Program-made: the position numbers and the translations under genes | Origin: Prochlorococcus sp. scB243_498I20 | Lineage (GTDB): Bacteria; Cyanobacteriota; Cyanobacteriia; PCC-6307; Cyanobiaceae | NCBI GenBank assembly: GCA_000635015.1 | Contig: JFMR01000045.1 | Span: 124,001 to 188,000 of the forward strand | Direction: 5' to 3' | Length of the DNA stretch: 64,000 nt | Notes under the pieces: model-generated | Told to the model about the DNA's origin: nothing | The model's database searches: none | Seen by the model: the letters and a program-made list of their open reading frames with translations, nothing else | Part shown: piece by piece, positions 8,450-19,025 of the stretch | Position numbering within the stretch: position 1 is the stretch's first letter | Layout: each line of letters begins with the position of its first letter

Positions 8450-10529
8450 ATCCAGTTAGACCCAAGTGTCTTATTAAAGAATCTGTTTGCGGCTCTCTTC
8501 CCCTGAATAATTTAAATATGTCTAATGGAGGTAAGCTTCCACCCAGACTAAGTATTGTATCTTTAAATTTCTTTCCTATTAATTTTAAATCTTCAGAGTT
8601 TTCTAAATCAGCCTCTTCAAACATTGAAAATGCATCAGCACTTAGAACTTCAGCCCATTTATATGAGTAATATCCTGCAGAATATCCTCCTGCAAATATA
8701 TGACTAAAACAACAAAGAAATTGATCTTGTTGAATTGGTTCAATAACAGTAGTTTGTTTTGCAATTTCTCTTCTTATTTCATCTGCTGTTTTACCTTCGT
8801 TTTTATCAATACTACTGTGTAATCTGAGATCTGTTATTGCAAAATGTAGTTGTCTAAGAGTCGCCATTCCACAATTGAAAGTTCTATTCTTTAGGAGCTT
8901 CTCAAAATTCTCATCGGATAATTTTTCTCCTGTTTTATAGTGCTTAGCAATATTCAAAAGTGTGTTTTTGTGGAAACACCAGTTTTCCATGAATTGACTT
9001 GGAAGTTCAACTGCATCCCATTCAACATTATTGATGCCTGCTGCTTGAGGAAGATTTACAGTGGTAAGCATGTGTTGAAGACCATGACCAAATTCATGGA
9101 ACAAAGTCTGAACTTCTTCAAAACTCATCAAACTCGGTTTATCTTTTGATGGTGGAGTCTGATTACAAACGAGATAAGCTACAGGAAGGGTCTTTTTACC
9201 AATGTTGTTTTTATTCAAACATTCATCCATCCAAGCCCCTCCTCTCTTTGATTCAGGCCTCGAATATGGATCGAGGTAAAAGGATGCTATTTTGTTATCT
9301 TCTTTATTGAGGATATTAAAAAATAAAACGTCATCATTCCAGAGAGGCGCCTCATCAGTTGCCTCTACAACTTTAATTTCAAAAAGCTTTTCACTTAATT
9401 TAAATAAACCTTTCAATACATCATTTAGTGGGAACCAAGGTCTCAAGGACTCTTGATCCAAATTGAGCTTTTCCTTTCTAAGAAGTTCTGACCAAAAACT
9501 AATATCCCATGGCTCGATATTCTGTGTTTCTGAAAACCCATTAGCTTTAGAAAACTTATCGAGCATTTCTAATTCAATTTTTGCAGTTTTGAATGCTGGT
9601 GCTCTCAACTCTTCTAAAAGGTTTTCAACATTTTTAATTTCTTTTGCCATTTTTGTTGACAAACTTAGTTCTGCCCAACTTTTATAACCGAGTAGATTAG
9701 CCTTTTTAGTTCTAAGAGATAATATCTCTTCAATGATTTGAGAATTGTTATTTTCTCCTTGAGATGCCCTACCAACGAATGCCTTATATAGTTTCTCTCT
9801 AAGATTACGGTCGGTGGCATACGTCATAAATGAAGTATAAGTTGGTATATCTAGACTCAATTTCCAAGGACCATTTTTGATATCAACTTCTTCATCTTTT
9901 TTTAAGTGGTTTTGCGCAGAAATTGCCATTAATTCAAGTACTCGTTCAGGAAGACCATCGACTTCAGATCTCTTATTTAGTATTAAAAACCATTTATTAG
10001 TTGCATCGAGAACATTATTGCTAAAGTCTGTTGATAGCTTTCCAAGCTTTTCTGAAATTTTGTTAAATTCTTCTTGATCATCCTTTTCTAGTGAAATTCC
10101 CCTATGTTGCATCTCAAGAATTTCTTTATCCAAAATTCTGTTTTTAATTTGATCAAAGTTATTTGTCTCTTTAAGCTTGACTAAAGATTTATAAATTACT
10201 TTACTTTGTCCGAATCTATTGCTCAAGCTAATAATCTCAGGAAGAAATTTTGAATAAATTTCTCTTAGACTTTCAGAATTATTTACTGCATTTAGGTGAC
10301 TTATTACTCCCCAACTCCACCTAAGAATTTCATTTACTTCATTTAAGGGATTTATTACCTTATCCCAATTTAAATCATTTTGAAGTAAATAATTCGTTAA
10401 ATTTTTTTCTATGTTTTTAAAATCTTCAGTTATCTTTTCTAGTACTACTGGGAATTGTTTACTTATGCTTTCGGGAGTAAATTTTTTAAATTCTGGTAAT
10501 TGCCCATATTTAAAAATTGAGGTATCCAT
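8442..10529 (-). CDS. prlC: M3-family oligopeptidase (oligopeptidase A / PrlC type)
   Basis: A 695-residue zinc metallopeptidase of the thimet oligopeptidase family. The zinc site HEFGH is seen in EVQTLFHEFGHGLQHMLT, with the third ligand Glu in the downstream helix NVEWDAVELPSQFMENW. The substrate-side motif SHIFAGGYSAGYYSYKWAEVLSADAF is characteristic of M3A enzymes. Length is close to E. coli oligopeptidase A (about 680). There is no signal peptide, so it should degrade cytosolic peptides, including cleaved signal peptides. The start is an ATG 13 bases downstream of the ndhD stop, suggesting co-transcription with ndhD, although their functions are unrelated. Its 3' end converges on the lipase-like gene with an 8-base overlap. 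Confidence 0.94.
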   Translation of the reverse strand: MDTSIFKYGQLPEFKKFTPESISKQFPVVLEKITEDFKNIEKNLTNYLLQNDLNWDKVINPLNEVNEILRWSWGVISHLNAVNNSESLREIYSKFLPEIISLSNRFGQSKVIYKSLVKLKETNNFDQIKNRILDKEILEMQHRGISLEKDDQEEFNKISEKLGKLSTDFSNNVLDATNKWFLILNKRSEVDGLPERVLELMAISAQNHLKKDEEVDIKNGPWKLSLDIPTYTSFMTYATDRNLREKLYKAFVGRASQGENNNSQIIEEILSLRTKKANLLGYKSWAELSLSTKMAKEIKNVENLLEELRAPAFKTAKIELEMLDKFSKANGFSETQNIEPWDISFWSELLRKEKLNLDQESLRPWFPLNDVLKGLFKLSEKLFEIKVVEATDEAPLWNDDVLFFNILNKEDNKIASFYLDPYSRPESKRGGAWMDECLNKNNIGKKTLPVAYLVCNQTPPSKDKPSLMSFEEVQTLFHEFGHGLQHMLTTVNLPQAAGINNVEWDAVELPSQFMENWCFHKNTLLNIAKHYKTGEKLSDENFEKLLKNRTFNCGMATLRQLHFAITDLRLHSSIDKNEGKTADEIRREIAKQTTVIEPIQQDQFLCCFSHIFAGGYSAGYYSYKWAEVLSADAFSMFEEADLENSEDLKLIGKKFKDTILSLGGSLPPLDIFKLFRGREPQTDSLIRHLGLTGST

Positions 10530-10542
10530 TTATTAAAGTAAT

Positions 10543-12084
10543 TTAATTAACTAAAGTTGGTATTAATCCAACTAATTTAGCTAGAGTAAGCTGTTGACTG
10601 AGAGCATTAGTTGAAGATTCGTATAAATTTATCGCGATTTTTGGCCAAAAACCTATCACCAAAGTAGGCAACAACAAGCTGAACCCAATTGTCAATTCTC
10701 GACCATTCATCTCTTTGACTGTAGCTAGTGCGGGAATTCTAGGACCAAAAAATACTCTTCTACACATTGATAGTAGATATATTGGTGTAAGAACTAAACC
10801 TATAGCTGCAATAAGAATAGTGATCGATCTAAAGATAGAGCTGAAGCCTTCTTGACTTGTGATTCCTAAAAATACAGTTATTTCACTTATAAAACCGCTC
10901 ATCCCAGGTAGTGCTAGAGAAGCTAAAGAGCTTGCCAAGAAAAAAGCAAAGGTTATTGGCAAAACCTTTGCTAAGCCGCCCATATTAGGTATAGAAAGAG
11001 TATTTGTTCTTTCATAGAATGAGCCCGTAACAAAGAACATAGCTGCAGCTATAAGTCCATGACTGATCATTTGTAACATTGCTCCGCTAATACCTAGAGC
11101 ATCTACTGCTCCAATTCCTAACAGAACAAAACCCATATGACTCACAGAGCTACATGCAATTCTCCTTTTAACATTATCTTGTGCGAATGCATTAAGAGCT
11201 CCGTAAATTATGTTAATAATTCCGAGAATAATTAACGCAGGTGCAATTTGAAGATGTACTTCAGGGAGTATTTGAACATTGAATCTTAAGAGAGCATAAC
11301 CTCCCATTTTTAAAAGTATTCCAGCTAGTAACATTGAAACTGGAGCATTAGCCTCTCCATGTGCATCGGGTAACCAAGTATGTAATGGAAAGATAGGAAG
11401 TTTTACTCCAAAACCAATTAAAAATCCTAAATAAGATAATAAAGCTAGGCTGCCCGTTACATGTTTATTGGTTAAATCGGTAATATTTAAAGTAAAAGTA
11501 TCACCACTCAAGGCAAGTGCTAACCCACTTATGAGTATTAATAAAGAAGCTAAAGCTGTATAAAGAATGAATTTAGTTGCAGCATATAATTTCTTTTTCC
11601 CTCCCCAAATCGCAATAAGAAGATACACCGGAACTAATTCAAGTTCCCATGCCAAGAAAAACAATAGGAAATCTTGAGAAAGGAAAACTAGTGACTGTGC
11701 TGATGCTTGGACTAGTAAAAGAGCGAAATATAGATTAGATTTTTTCTTGATTTTCCAACTGGCCGCAGCCGATAAAAATGTAATTAACCCACTTAAAGCT
11801 ACTAAAGGAGCGGATAACCCATCTACGCCAAGAGACCACTCTAAGCCTATAGATGGTAACCAAGAAGCTCTCTCTACCAGTTGTAAAGAGCTATCTGAAG
11901 TATTGAATTTTTGAAAAAGGACGCCAATTATTAGTAAAAAATCTATAAATAAAAAACTTAATGAGATATTTCTAGGGAGTGAATTATCTTCTCCTTCTTT
12001 TGAACTCAAGAAAGGCATTATTAATGCCCCAATTAAAGGTAGTAAAACAATAGATGATAGCCAAGGAAAAGATTCTAGATTCAT
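10543..12084 (-). CDS. ndhD: NAD(P)H-quinone oxidoreductase subunit 4 (NDH-1 proton-pumping subunit)
   Basis: NdhD is one of the antiporter-like subunits of thylakoid NDH-1, which takes electrons from ferredoxin to plastoquinone for cyclic flow and respiration. The 513-residue protein is almost wholly hydrophobic, with about 14 membrane segments. Key stretches are [35 protein letters not shown], with the conserved Glu and Lys of the channel, [40 protein letters not shown], and [21 protein letters not shown]. This is the standard respiratory NdhD1-like form by appearance; I cannot exclude the CO2-uptake paralogues without a tree. No other ndh gene is adjacent. Confidence 0.93.
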   Translation of the reverse strand: MNLESFPWLSSIVLLPLIGALIMPFLSSKEGEDNSLPRNISLSFLFIDFLLIIGVLFQKFNTSDSSLQLVERASWLPSIGLEWSLGVDGLSAPLVALSGLITFLSAAASWKIKKKSNLYFALLLVQASAQSLVFLSQDFLLFFLAWELELVPVYLLIAIWGGKKKLYAATKFILYTALASLLILISGLALALSGDTFTLNITDLTNKHVTGSLALLSYLGFLIGFGVKLPIFPLHTWLPDAHGEANAPVSMLLAGILLKMGGYALLRFNVQILPEVHLQIAPALIILGIINIIYGALNAFAQDNVKRRIACSSVSHMGFVLLGIGAVDALGISGAMLQMISHGLIAAAMFFVTGSFYERTNTLSIPNMGGLAKVLPITFAFFLASSLASLALPGMSGFISEITVFLGITSQEGFSSIFRSITILIAAIGLVLTPIYLLSMCRRVFFGPRIPALATVKEMNGRELTIGFSLLLPTLVIGFWPKIAINLYESSTNALSQQLTLAKLVGLIPTLVN

Positions 12085-12163
12085 TTATGTAATGAATAAT
12101 TTTTTTATTCTAGTTGAAGTTGTACTAGCTTGAGACTATAACATTAAAAATGCCTAAGTAAAA

Positions 12164-13111
12164 CTACTTACCAGAGATAGTGCTAAATTGGCTGCCCGTT
12201 GTTTGAACGTTTAAGAACGGTGCTCTGCTAGCTACACCTGACTTCTCCCATGCTTTGACCATGGCTTGACTAACGTCTTTACCATTTTCTTTTTTGCACA
12301 AAGCCAAGATACTTGGTCCAGCCCCACTAATTGCACATCCTAGAGCACCTGCATTTAGTGCAGCATTTTTAACTTCTAATCCACCCTTAATAAGTTTCCA
12401 TCTGTAGGGTTCATGAAGCTTATCAAACATTCCCTCTTTTATAAGTTCTGCATTTCCTGCTTTTAAGCCATTTAGTAACAAAGTAAGTGCTCCCATATTT
12501 GTCACTGCATCTGATATGGGCACATTCTTCGGCATAACCTTTCTTGCTTCACTTGTGCTTAGACGAATCGCAGGTATTGCTACAACCGCTTTAATCGAAT
12601 CGTGCCAATCACATCTAATTATTCTCCATCTTTGAGAAGATGACTTGGCTGACAAACAAAGGCCGCCTAGGAGAGAGGGCACCACATTGTCAGGATGACC
12701 TTCTATATCAATGGCAAGTTCAAGGAGCTTTTCTTTGGATAATGGAGAATTCATTATTGCATTTGCTCCGATTAGCCCAGCAACTATTGCTGTAGCACTA
12801 CTCCCAAGTCCGCGTGCAGGCGGCACTGCTAACTTAACTCTTGCTTCAAGCGCATAAGGTTCTATATTCGCACTCCCCCATACTTTCTGAGCTGCTCTAA
12901 AAACTAAGTTTTCAGGTCCTCCCCTTAAGTGATTACCATCTGTACTTTCCATTATTAAATCAAACCTATCTCCACCACCTTCAATCCTTGTAAAAATAAA
13001 CTCATTATATAAATCTAATGCTGCTCCAAGACAATCGAATCCAGGCCCTAAATTGGCAGTTGTGGAAGGCACTGTTACCCTTATTTTTTTACCTACTTCA
13101 GGAATAGACAT
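12164..13111 (-). CDS. thrB: Homoserine kinase
   Basis: ThrB phosphorylates homoserine with ATP, the step that commits carbon to threonine. The 315 residues have the GHMP-kinase layout: N-terminal KIRVTVPSTTANLGPGFDCLGAALDLYN, the ATP-binding glycine-rich loop PPARGLGSSATAIVAGLIG (about residues 94-112), and the C-terminal AGALGCAISGAGPSILAL. It competes for homoserine with MetA, encoded at 60132-61022 in this same window. It lies 9 bases downstream of glk on the same strand, and the run thrS-glk-thrB has gaps of about 10 bases, so one transcript is likely. The 79 bases after its stop hold only a weak CTAGT...ACTAG inverted repeat without a T-run. Confidence 0.96.
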   Translation of the reverse strand: MSIPEVGKKIRVTVPSTTANLGPGFDCLGAALDLYNEFIFTRIEGGGDRFDLIMESTDGNHLRGGPENLVFRAAQKVWGSANIEPYALEARVKLAVPPARGLGSSATAIVAGLIGANAIMNSPLSKEKLLELAIDIEGHPDNVVPSLLGGLCLSAKSSSQRWRIIRCDWHDSIKAVVAIPAIRLSTSEARKVMPKNVPISDAVTNMGALTLLLNGLKAGNAELIKEGMFDKLHEPYRWKLIKGGLEVKNAALNAGALGCAISGAGPSILALCKKENGKDVSQAMVKAWEKSGVASRAPFLNVQTTGSQFSTISGK

Positions 13112-13120
13112 TTTTTGCTA

Positions 13121-14155
13121 TTAAGTTTTTAAATGCATTTTTGCTCTGCAGGCTGCACTAAAAAGTCCAAACTCTTCATCTAGGATTACTCTTATAGGTA
13201 TTGTTTTAAGAATATCTTTTAATCTACCCTTGTCGAAAAATTGTTTCATAAATAAATCTGATTTAAAGTTTTTGAAATGCTTTGACGCGGTTCCTCCTGA
13301 AATCCATAACCCGCCAAAGCATAATTCTTGAAGAGCAACATCTCCCAAAAAAGAGGCATATGCGCCTAACCAAATCCTCTCAACTTCAATCATTAGCTGA
13401 TCACCTTCTTTAGAAAAATTACAGATTTTTTCAGGAAGTTCTTTTCTCATAGCATCAAAAATTTTAATTTCTTTTAAATATTGTTGTAGAGGATGGTTAC
13501 GAGCATCAGGCTTGCTTAGTCTCCATTCGGCAATTCTTGATAAACCAGTGCCGCTAATAATTCTTTCACAAGATATTCTCTCAACTTTTAAGTAATTCTT
13601 AAGCCAAATTTTTAATTCCCATTCTAATTTTGACTTTGGGGAGTACTCAACATGACCGCCTTCGCTAGCTAAAACTTTTACCTTTTGTCCCGATATTATG
13701 CCTCTTGCAATGCCCAAACCAGTCCCAGCTCCAACAATAGCATGCAAATCATTATTAGAACCTTCAGAATGGGATCCATCTTGAATAGTAGAATATTGGT
13801 TATCTTTTAAGTAAGGTATTCCAAAAATTTGGACTGCGAAATCATTTATTAGCTCGCAGCCTTTAAAATTAAATTTGTTCTTTAAAGCATTTCCAGAAAT
13901 ATTCCATGATAAGTTAATAATCTGTGCTTCGTTATTAGATAAAGGACCAGCTACGGCGAAACAAGCAAAAGAAGGATGAGTTATATTTTTGCATTCATTT
14001 TTGAGAAAATCTTCTAGGATGAGATCAAAAGAATCCCACTCAGAAGAAGCATATTTCTTTTTTAATATTAACTTTGGCGAATCATCATTTTTTACTTTTT
14101 CGAATATCCCCAACAGAACTTTTGTCCCTCCTAAATCACAAGCGAGAAAATTCAT
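13121..14155 (-). CDS. glk: Glucokinase
   Basis: This 344-residue protein resembles the E. coli-type glucokinase rather than the ROK kinases. The phosphate loop is MNFLACDLGGTKVLLGIF at the N-terminus. FACFAVAGPLSNNEAQIINLSWNISG and ELINDFAVQIFGIPYL carry the sugar-binding region with the catalytic Asp. The second glycine-rich loop is AIVGAGTGLGIARGI, followed by EGGHVEYSP and ISGTGLSRIAEW. It phosphorylates free glucose to glucose-6-phosphate, useful in Prochlorococcus for glucose taken up or released from storage sugars. It sits between thrS and thrB with 9-10 base gaps, an arrangement I read as operon packing rather than a shared pathway. Confidence 0.93.
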   Translation of the reverse strand: MNFLACDLGGTKVLLGIFEKVKNDDSPKLILKKKYASSEWDSFDLILEDFLKNECKNITHPSFACFAVAGPLSNNEAQIINLSWNISGNALKNKFNFKGCELINDFAVQIFGIPYLKDNQYSTIQDGSHSEGSNNDLHAIVGAGTGLGIARGIISGQKVKVLASEGGHVEYSPKSKLEWELKIWLKNYLKVERISCERIISGTGLSRIAEWRLSKPDARNHPLQQYLKEIKIFDAMRKELPEKICNFSKEGDQLMIEVERIWLGAYASFLGDVALQELCFGGLWISGGTASKHFKNFKSDLFMKQFFDKGRLKDILKTIPIRVILDEEFGLFSAACRAKMHLKT

Positions 14156-14165
14156 AGATTTGAAA

Positions 14166-16082
14166 TTATTCTGTTCTCCCTTTTTTTTCTATTAATTCAT
14201 CCATTAATTTATAGAGATTAGGTAAATTGAAAATTCCTAAATTTCTTCCATTTAAAGATCTTAAAGCAACTGAATCAATTTCCTCTTCTTTATCTCCAAT
14301 AACTGCAATTAACGGAACTCTCCCAAGAGTTGCTTCCCTTATTTTATATCCTATTTTTTCATTTCTAATGTCAACTTTTGATCGGTAACCATTATTGTTT
14401 ATTAGTTCATTAAACTCTAAACACTTTTCGATATTTCTATCAGTAATGCTTAGTAGAATAATTTGATAAGGGGCAAGCCAAATTGGGAATTTTGCCTCAT
14501 ACTGTTCAATTAAGATTCCGATAAATCTCTCAAAGGATCCTAAAATTGCTCTATGAAGCATAACTGGATTTCTTTTTTCATTATTTATATCTACATAAGT
14601 TGCATCTAATCTAATAGGCATTGAGAAATCAACCTGAATTGTTCCACATTGCCAGACTCTATTAAGACAATCTTTTAACGAGAATTCTATTTTTGGACCA
14701 TAAAAAGCACCTTCTCCTGGTTGGAGTTCCCATCTTAGCTTCTTATTATCAAGAGCTTTGGTGAGAGCCTCTTCTGATTTATCCCAAATCTCTTCACTAC
14801 CTACCCTTTTTTCAGGACGAGTTGATAATTTGATAATGATTTCATCAAAACCAAAAGTTTTATAGACCTCGAAAACAAGATCTATAAAAGTAGATACCTC
14901 TTCTTGAATTTGCATTTCAGTGCAGAATATGTGGGCGTCATCTTGGGTAAAGTTTCTTACTCTCATTAAGCCGTGTAGTGCACCAGAAGGTTCATTTCTG
15001 TGACAAGAACCAAATTCAGCAAGACGAATAGGTAAATCCTTATAACTTTTTAAACCTTGATTAAATACTTGAATATGGCATGGACAATTCATTGGTTTAA
15101 TTGCATAAGTTCGATTTTCTGATGCAGTAGTGAACATATCGTCTCTAAATTTTTCCCAATGACCGGATTTTTCCCAAAGAGATTTATCAACGGCTTGTGG
15201 GGTTTTAATTTCTAAATAATCATTTTTTTTGAGTATTTCTCTTATGTACTTTTCCAGTACTTGGTAGATTGTCCATCCATTTGGATGCCAAAAAATCATT
15301 CCTGGAGATTCTTCTTGTATATGAAATAGTGAATGTTTTTTGCCAAGTTTTCTATGATCCCTTTTTTCTGCTTCTTCGATTCTTGTTAAGTAATCATTGA
15401 GTTCTTTTTCTTTTGCCCATGCAGTTCCATATATTCTCTGTAATGATTCATTCTCACTATTACCTCTCCAGTATGAACCTGATAATTTAAGTAATTTAAA
15501 GTGTCTCAAATGTCTAGTATTGGGTACGTGAGGCCCTCTGCACATGTCGATATATTCTTCGTGTTTGTATAAATTGATGAGACCTTCTTCAGGAATTTCT
15601 TCAATTATTCGTAATTTAAAAGTCTCATCTCTTTCTTTAAAAGTTTTAATTGCCTCTTCTTTAGAAACTTGAAAAATTTCAACATCATAGTTTGTTTTTA
15701 TTAATTTATTAATTCTATTTTCAATTTTTATTAAATCTTCAGGAGTAAATCTGTATTCAGAAAAAATATCGTAATAAAAACCATCTTCAATTACAGGCCC
15801 AATCGCCATCTTAATATCAGAGTAAATTTGTTTAACTGCATGACCAATCAGGTGAGCAAATGAATGTCTTATTATTTCAATTCCTTCTTTATCTTTTGAT
15901 GTGATGATTACAACTTCGGAATCTTTACTTATAGGAATAGTTGCATCAAGAAGAACGTCATTTACTTTCCCAGCTATTGTTGCTTTAGCTAATCCAGCGC
16001 CTATACTCTGGGCAATTTCTAGAATAGTTACAGATTTTTCGAAAACCTTTTTTGAACCATCCGGTAAGGTAATTATTGGCAT
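14166..16082 (-). CDS. thrS: Threonyl-tRNA synthetase
   Basis: A 638-residue class II synthetase of normal bacterial length. Domains in order: TGS domain ([28 protein letters not shown], about 1-60); the editing domain with [15 protein letters not shown] and the [27 protein letters not shown] block; the catalytic core with motif 2-like [36 protein letters not shown] and zinc ligands including the Cys of [11 protein letters not shown]; motif 3 in [20 protein letters not shown]; and the anticodon-binding domain from about residue 535. It attaches threonine to its tRNA and clears mischarged serine. It begins 3 bases downstream of the trpS stop, so trpS-thrS are likely co-transcribed. Confidence 0.97.
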   Translation of the reverse strand: MPIITLPDGSKKVFEKSVTILEIAQSIGAGLAKATIAGKVNDVLLDATIPISKDSEVVIITSKDKEGIEIIRHSFAHLIGHAVKQIYSDIKMAIGPVIEDGFYYDIFSEYRFTPEDLIKIENRINKLIKTNYDVEIFQVSKEEAIKTFKERDETFKLRIIEEIPEEGLINLYKHEEYIDMCRGPHVPNTRHLRHFKLLKLSGSYWRGNSENESLQRIYGTAWAKEKELNDYLTRIEEAEKRDHRKLGKKHSLFHIQEESPGMIFWHPNGWTIYQVLEKYIREILKKNDYLEIKTPQAVDKSLWEKSGHWEKFRDDMFTTASENRTYAIKPMNCPCHIQVFNQGLKSYKDLPIRLAEFGSCHRNEPSGALHGLMRVRNFTQDDAHIFCTEMQIQEEVSTFIDLVFEVYKTFGFDEIIIKLSTRPEKRVGSEEIWDKSEEALTKALDNKKLRWELQPGEGAFYGPKIEFSLKDCLNRVWQCGTIQVDFSMPIRLDATYVDINNEKRNPVMLHRAILGSFERFIGILIEQYEAKFPIWLAPYQIILLSITDRNIEKCLEFNELINNNGYRSKVDIRNEKIGYKIREATLGRVPLIAVIGDKEEEIDSVALRSLNGRNLGIFNLPNLYKLMDELIEKKGRTE

Positions 16083-16085
16083 ATT

Positions 16086-17102
16086 TTATTTCTCCATTTC
16101 AAAGAATCCTAATTTTGATTTAACTCTTTTTAAAGTCTGATTTGCTAAATCTTCAGCTTTTTCCTTACCCTCATCAAGGATTTTATTTAATTGATAAGGA
16201 TCATTAATTAATAATTTATATTTTTTCTGAATAGGTTCTAGTGATTCAATAAGTTGTTCTGTAATTAATTTTTTAAATGTCCCCCATCCAGTCTCTGAGA
16301 AATTATTTTCACATTGAGAAATTTCTTTGCCAGATAATATTGAATAAATCATCAAAAGATTTTTAGATTCTGGCCTCTCAGGGTTGTTAAATTCAATTCC
16401 AATAGAACTGTCACTTTTTGCTCTTTTTATTTTTTTCGTTATTACTTCAGGAGCATCTAATAAGTTAATACGACTGCCTTCATTAGGATCACTTTTGCTC
16501 ATCTTTTTTGAACCATCAATTAAACTCATTATTTTTGATCCATTCTTCATGATTATTGGTTGAGGGATTTTTAAAATATTTTTGTCCTTACTAAATCTGG
16601 CATTAATTCTCTGTTGTGCAATATCTCTGGCAAGTTCAAGATGTTGTTTTTGATCCTCACCAACTGGTACAAAGTCAGCGTCATATAGAAGAATGTCTGC
16701 AGCCATTAGGATCGGATAGTCAAATAATCCAATGGATACATTATTCCCCTGTTGTATCGATTTTTCTTTGAATTGAATCATTCTTTCCATCCAATTTATT
16801 GGGGTCATGCAATTTAATATCCAACAAAGTTCTGAATGTGCAGAAATCTGACTTTGGACAAAAATTGAGCATATGTTGGGATCTATTCCACAAGCGAGGT
16901 ACAAAGCTGCCGTAGAAATAGTGTTCTGAGACAATTCTTTGGGATTATATGAAGCTGTGATTGCGTGCAAATCAACTACACATAGAAATGTTTCATATTG
17001 CTCTTGAAGCGTAACCCAATTATTTATGGCCCCAAGCCAATTTCCAATATGTAAATCACCAGTTGGTTGAACTCCAGAAAGAATTCTTTTTTTATTTGCC
17101 AT
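16086..17102 (-). CDS. trpS: Tryptophanyl-tRNA synthetase
   Basis: A 338-residue class I synthetase of usual bacterial size. The HIGH-equivalent is HIGN in LSGVQPTGDLHIGNWLGAINNW, and the KMSKS loop is intact in LIDGSKKMSKSDPNEGSRINLLD. ADILLYDADFVPVGEDQKQHLELARDIAQ is the tryptophan-pocket signature. Its start lies inside the end of the upstream arginine/glycine-rich gene, an 11-base overlap, so the two genes are likely translationally coupled. thrS follows after 3 bases. Confidence 0.97.
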   Translation of the reverse strand: MANKKRILSGVQPTGDLHIGNWLGAINNWVTLQEQYETFLCVVDLHAITASYNPKELSQNTISTAALYLACGIDPNICSIFVQSQISAHSELCWILNCMTPINWMERMIQFKEKSIQQGNNVSIGLFDYPILMAADILLYDADFVPVGEDQKQHLELARDIAQQRINARFSKDKNILKIPQPIIMKNGSKIMSLIDGSKKMSKSDPNEGSRINLLDAPEVITKKIKRAKSDSSIGIEFNNPERPESKNLLMIYSILSGKEISQCENNFSETGWGTFKKLITEQLIESLEPIQKKYKLLINDPYQLNKILDEGKEKAEDLANQTLKRVKSKLGFFEMEK

Positions 17103-17514
17103 CCTCTTCTACTTCGCTAGATTGGATCTCTTCAGTTGAGGTACTTTTAACAGGTCTTGCAAAAGGGTCAGGTGCTGTTGTTGTCTTTTCTTCATAAGGA
17201 TTTTGTGATTGTCTATTCGGAGAAGAGTTTTTATTATTTTTTGCATATTCTTTGATTGATTCAATCAATTTTTCGTCTTTGATCATTTCGCTAAGTGTTC
17301 TAACTGAGAAACCCAGAACTGCAACGGTAGATCTCAATTGAAAGGCCTCTTGTATTGATTTAACAGCTTTCATTTCGTTATCACTCAATCGTATGCGGAA
17401 TCCTCCTCCATCTCTTCTGCCGCCCGATCTATCTCTGAAATTAGATCTTTCATTGTTAGAGCGACCTCTATAATTTTCTTGTCCAGGATTATTGCTGAAA
17501 TTTGAATTAGACAT
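17092..17514 (-). CDS. Arg/Gly-rich hypothetical protein overlapping trpS
   Basis: This 140-residue protein has three parts. A low-complexity N-terminus (NYRGRSNNERSNFRDRSGGRRDGGGF, about residues 15-40) resembles RGG-type RNA-binding tails. A compact central part (RIRLSDNEMKAVKSIQEAFQLRSTVAVLGFSVRTLSEMI, about 41-90) looks helical and folded. The C-terminus is acidic and Ser/Thr/Pro-rich. I do not recognise a named family. The N-terminal composition suggests nucleic-acid binding, which is inference. It leads the trpS-thrS-glk-thrB series and overlaps the trpS start by 11 bases, so a role in expression of that translation-related operon is possible. It is divergent from the DUF697 gene across 165 bases. 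Confidence 0.75.
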   Translation of the reverse strand: MSNSNFSNNPGQENYRGRSNNERSNFRDRSGGRRDGGGFRIRLSDNEMKAVKSIQEAFQLRSTVAVLGFSVRTLSEMIKDEKLIESIKEYAKNNKNSSPNRQSQNPYEEKTTTAPDPFARPVKSTSTEEIQSSEVEEDGK

Positions 17515-17679
17515 CTTGATGTTTCTTAAGTTATTTAAATAGTCTATTAACTTAGCATCTTGTTATGCAATAAATCTTTTGAAAAGCCTTAATTTTTTAT
17601 CTTTTGATTAACGACTTATGAAATTTTGCTTTTCTCATTCATAACTTGCATTAAAATAAAATTAGAAAAATAAAGTATT

Positions 17680-19014
17680 GTGTTTGATATTAGTAAAGAC
17701 AACCTTCTAAAGGATTTCATAAAGTTTCCGAAAAAAAATCTTATCATTATATTATTATTACTAGGTTTTGGGGAATGGTTTGTTAGTGACCTAATTCATT
17801 TTGCAGGTGGCTCAATAGGATTTTTTGCGTTGTGTTTGGGGGGATTTTTTTACTTGAAGAATGATAAGCCTAAATTTAATGAACCAAATAATTTAGATGG
17901 TTGGATAAATCTATGTAATGAAGATTTAAAATTTTTTGAAGAACTAGAAGCAACAAATGATTTAGAAAAACAGAATTCAAAAAGACAAAAAACACTTGAG
18001 TCGATTCTAAATAGATTTGAAAAAGAAAAAATAAGTTGCATTGGACAAAAAGATTATCAAAGTTGTCAGTCTGTTTTAAAAAGTCATTTTAAAATAGATA
18101 AGTTTGACTTTGATTTATACGAAAAACTGCCTAAATACAATTCTTCTCAAGTTATTCCAGAAGAAGCTTTGAAGAGTGATGCAATCTTGTATTTTTTAAA
18201 CTTGCCTTTGTCGGCAAATGATTTTTTGTGGCTGGAAAAGTTTCCTGAAAATATGCAAATCTGGCTGGTGGCTTTAACTTCCAACGAAATAGAAGCCAAA
18301 AATCAGATAGAAGAGCTAAAGTCGCAAATTTCAACTGAATTTATAAATAAAATTATCACTTTTGATGTGAATAAAAATGAAATAACAAATATACCTTTTT
18401 CGTTAAGGAAGTTTTTTATAAGTTCATCTAAAAATATTGAAAATACAAAAAAAAGGCTTTTGAAAGAACTACATGTTGCCTGGCAATCTGAAATTGAAGG
18501 TATAAGAAGAATGCAGTTAAAAGGTATACAAAGAAAAAATCAAATTCTTGTAGCAACAACTGTTTTCTTATCTCCTATCCCATCAATCGATGTTATGGCA
18601 ATGACAGTACTAAATTCTTTAATGATTAAAGAAATTAAGTCTATATGGGGATGTAATTGGTCTCCTGAAATTTTAGATAAAGTATCCAAAGAGATTTTAA
18701 AGACCGCAATTGCTCAGGGAGTTATTGAATGGAGTGGACAGACTCTTATTGGTATAACAAAATTACATGGCCCAAATTGGCTTGTGTCTGGAACATTTCA
18801 GGCTGTCAGTGCTGCTTACTTAACAAGAGTAGTATCAAGTTCTTTGGCTGATTTTATGGCAATAACAAAAGGAGTAGAAGAACCTGATTTGGATTTTATA
18901 AAGAAAAATTCTGAGAAAATTGTTGAAAAAGCTTTTGAAAAAGAAAAAATAAATTGGAAAGGGTTTATTTCTGATCTTAGAAAACCACTTATGAAACTAT
19001 CTTTTAGTTCATAA
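17680..19014 (+). CDS. DUF697 (YcjF-like) membrane protein
   Basis: The 444-residue protein starts at GTG. Residues about 20-55 hold a hydrophobic pair of segments (NLIIILLLLGFGEWFV and SIGFFALCLGGFFYL). A charged middle region follows, with long Lys/Glu-rich helices. The C-terminal domain, about 285-400 (FLSPIPSIDVMAMTVLNSLMIKEIKSIWG ... LTRVVSSSLADFMAI), resembles DUF697. In other bacteria DUF697 is often fused to an Era-like GTPase; here no GxxxxGKS loop is visible, so this is a GTPase-free form. Function unknown. It stands 11 bases upstream of the metal ABC transporter, possibly in one transcript. Confidence 0.75.
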   Translation: MFDISKDNLLKDFIKFPKKNLIIILLLLGFGEWFVSDLIHFAGGSIGFFALCLGGFFYLKNDKPKFNEPNNLDGWINLCNEDLKFFEELEATNDLEKQNSKRQKTLESILNRFEKEKISCIGQKDYQSCQSVLKSHFKIDKFDFDLYEKLPKYNSSQVIPEEALKSDAILYFLNLPLSANDFLWLEKFPENMQIWLVALTSNEIEAKNQIEELKSQISTEFINKIITFDVNKNEITNIPFSLRKFFISSSKNIENTKKRLLKELHVAWQSEIEGIRRMQLKGIQRKNQILVATTVFLSPIPSIDVMAMTVLNSLMIKEIKSIWGCNWSPEILDKVSKEILKTAIAQGVIEWSGQTLIGITKLHGPNWLVSGTFQAVSAAYLTRVVSSSLADFMAITKGVEEPDLDFIKKNSEKIVEKAFEKEKINWKGFISDLRKPLMKLSFSS

Positions 19015-19025
19015 TCTAAGGATGA

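Noticed and set aside
12120-12140. CTAGT-N9-ACTAG inverted repeat after thrB as a terminator
   Set aside because: Five weak base pairs, a long loop, and no T-run on the relevant strand.
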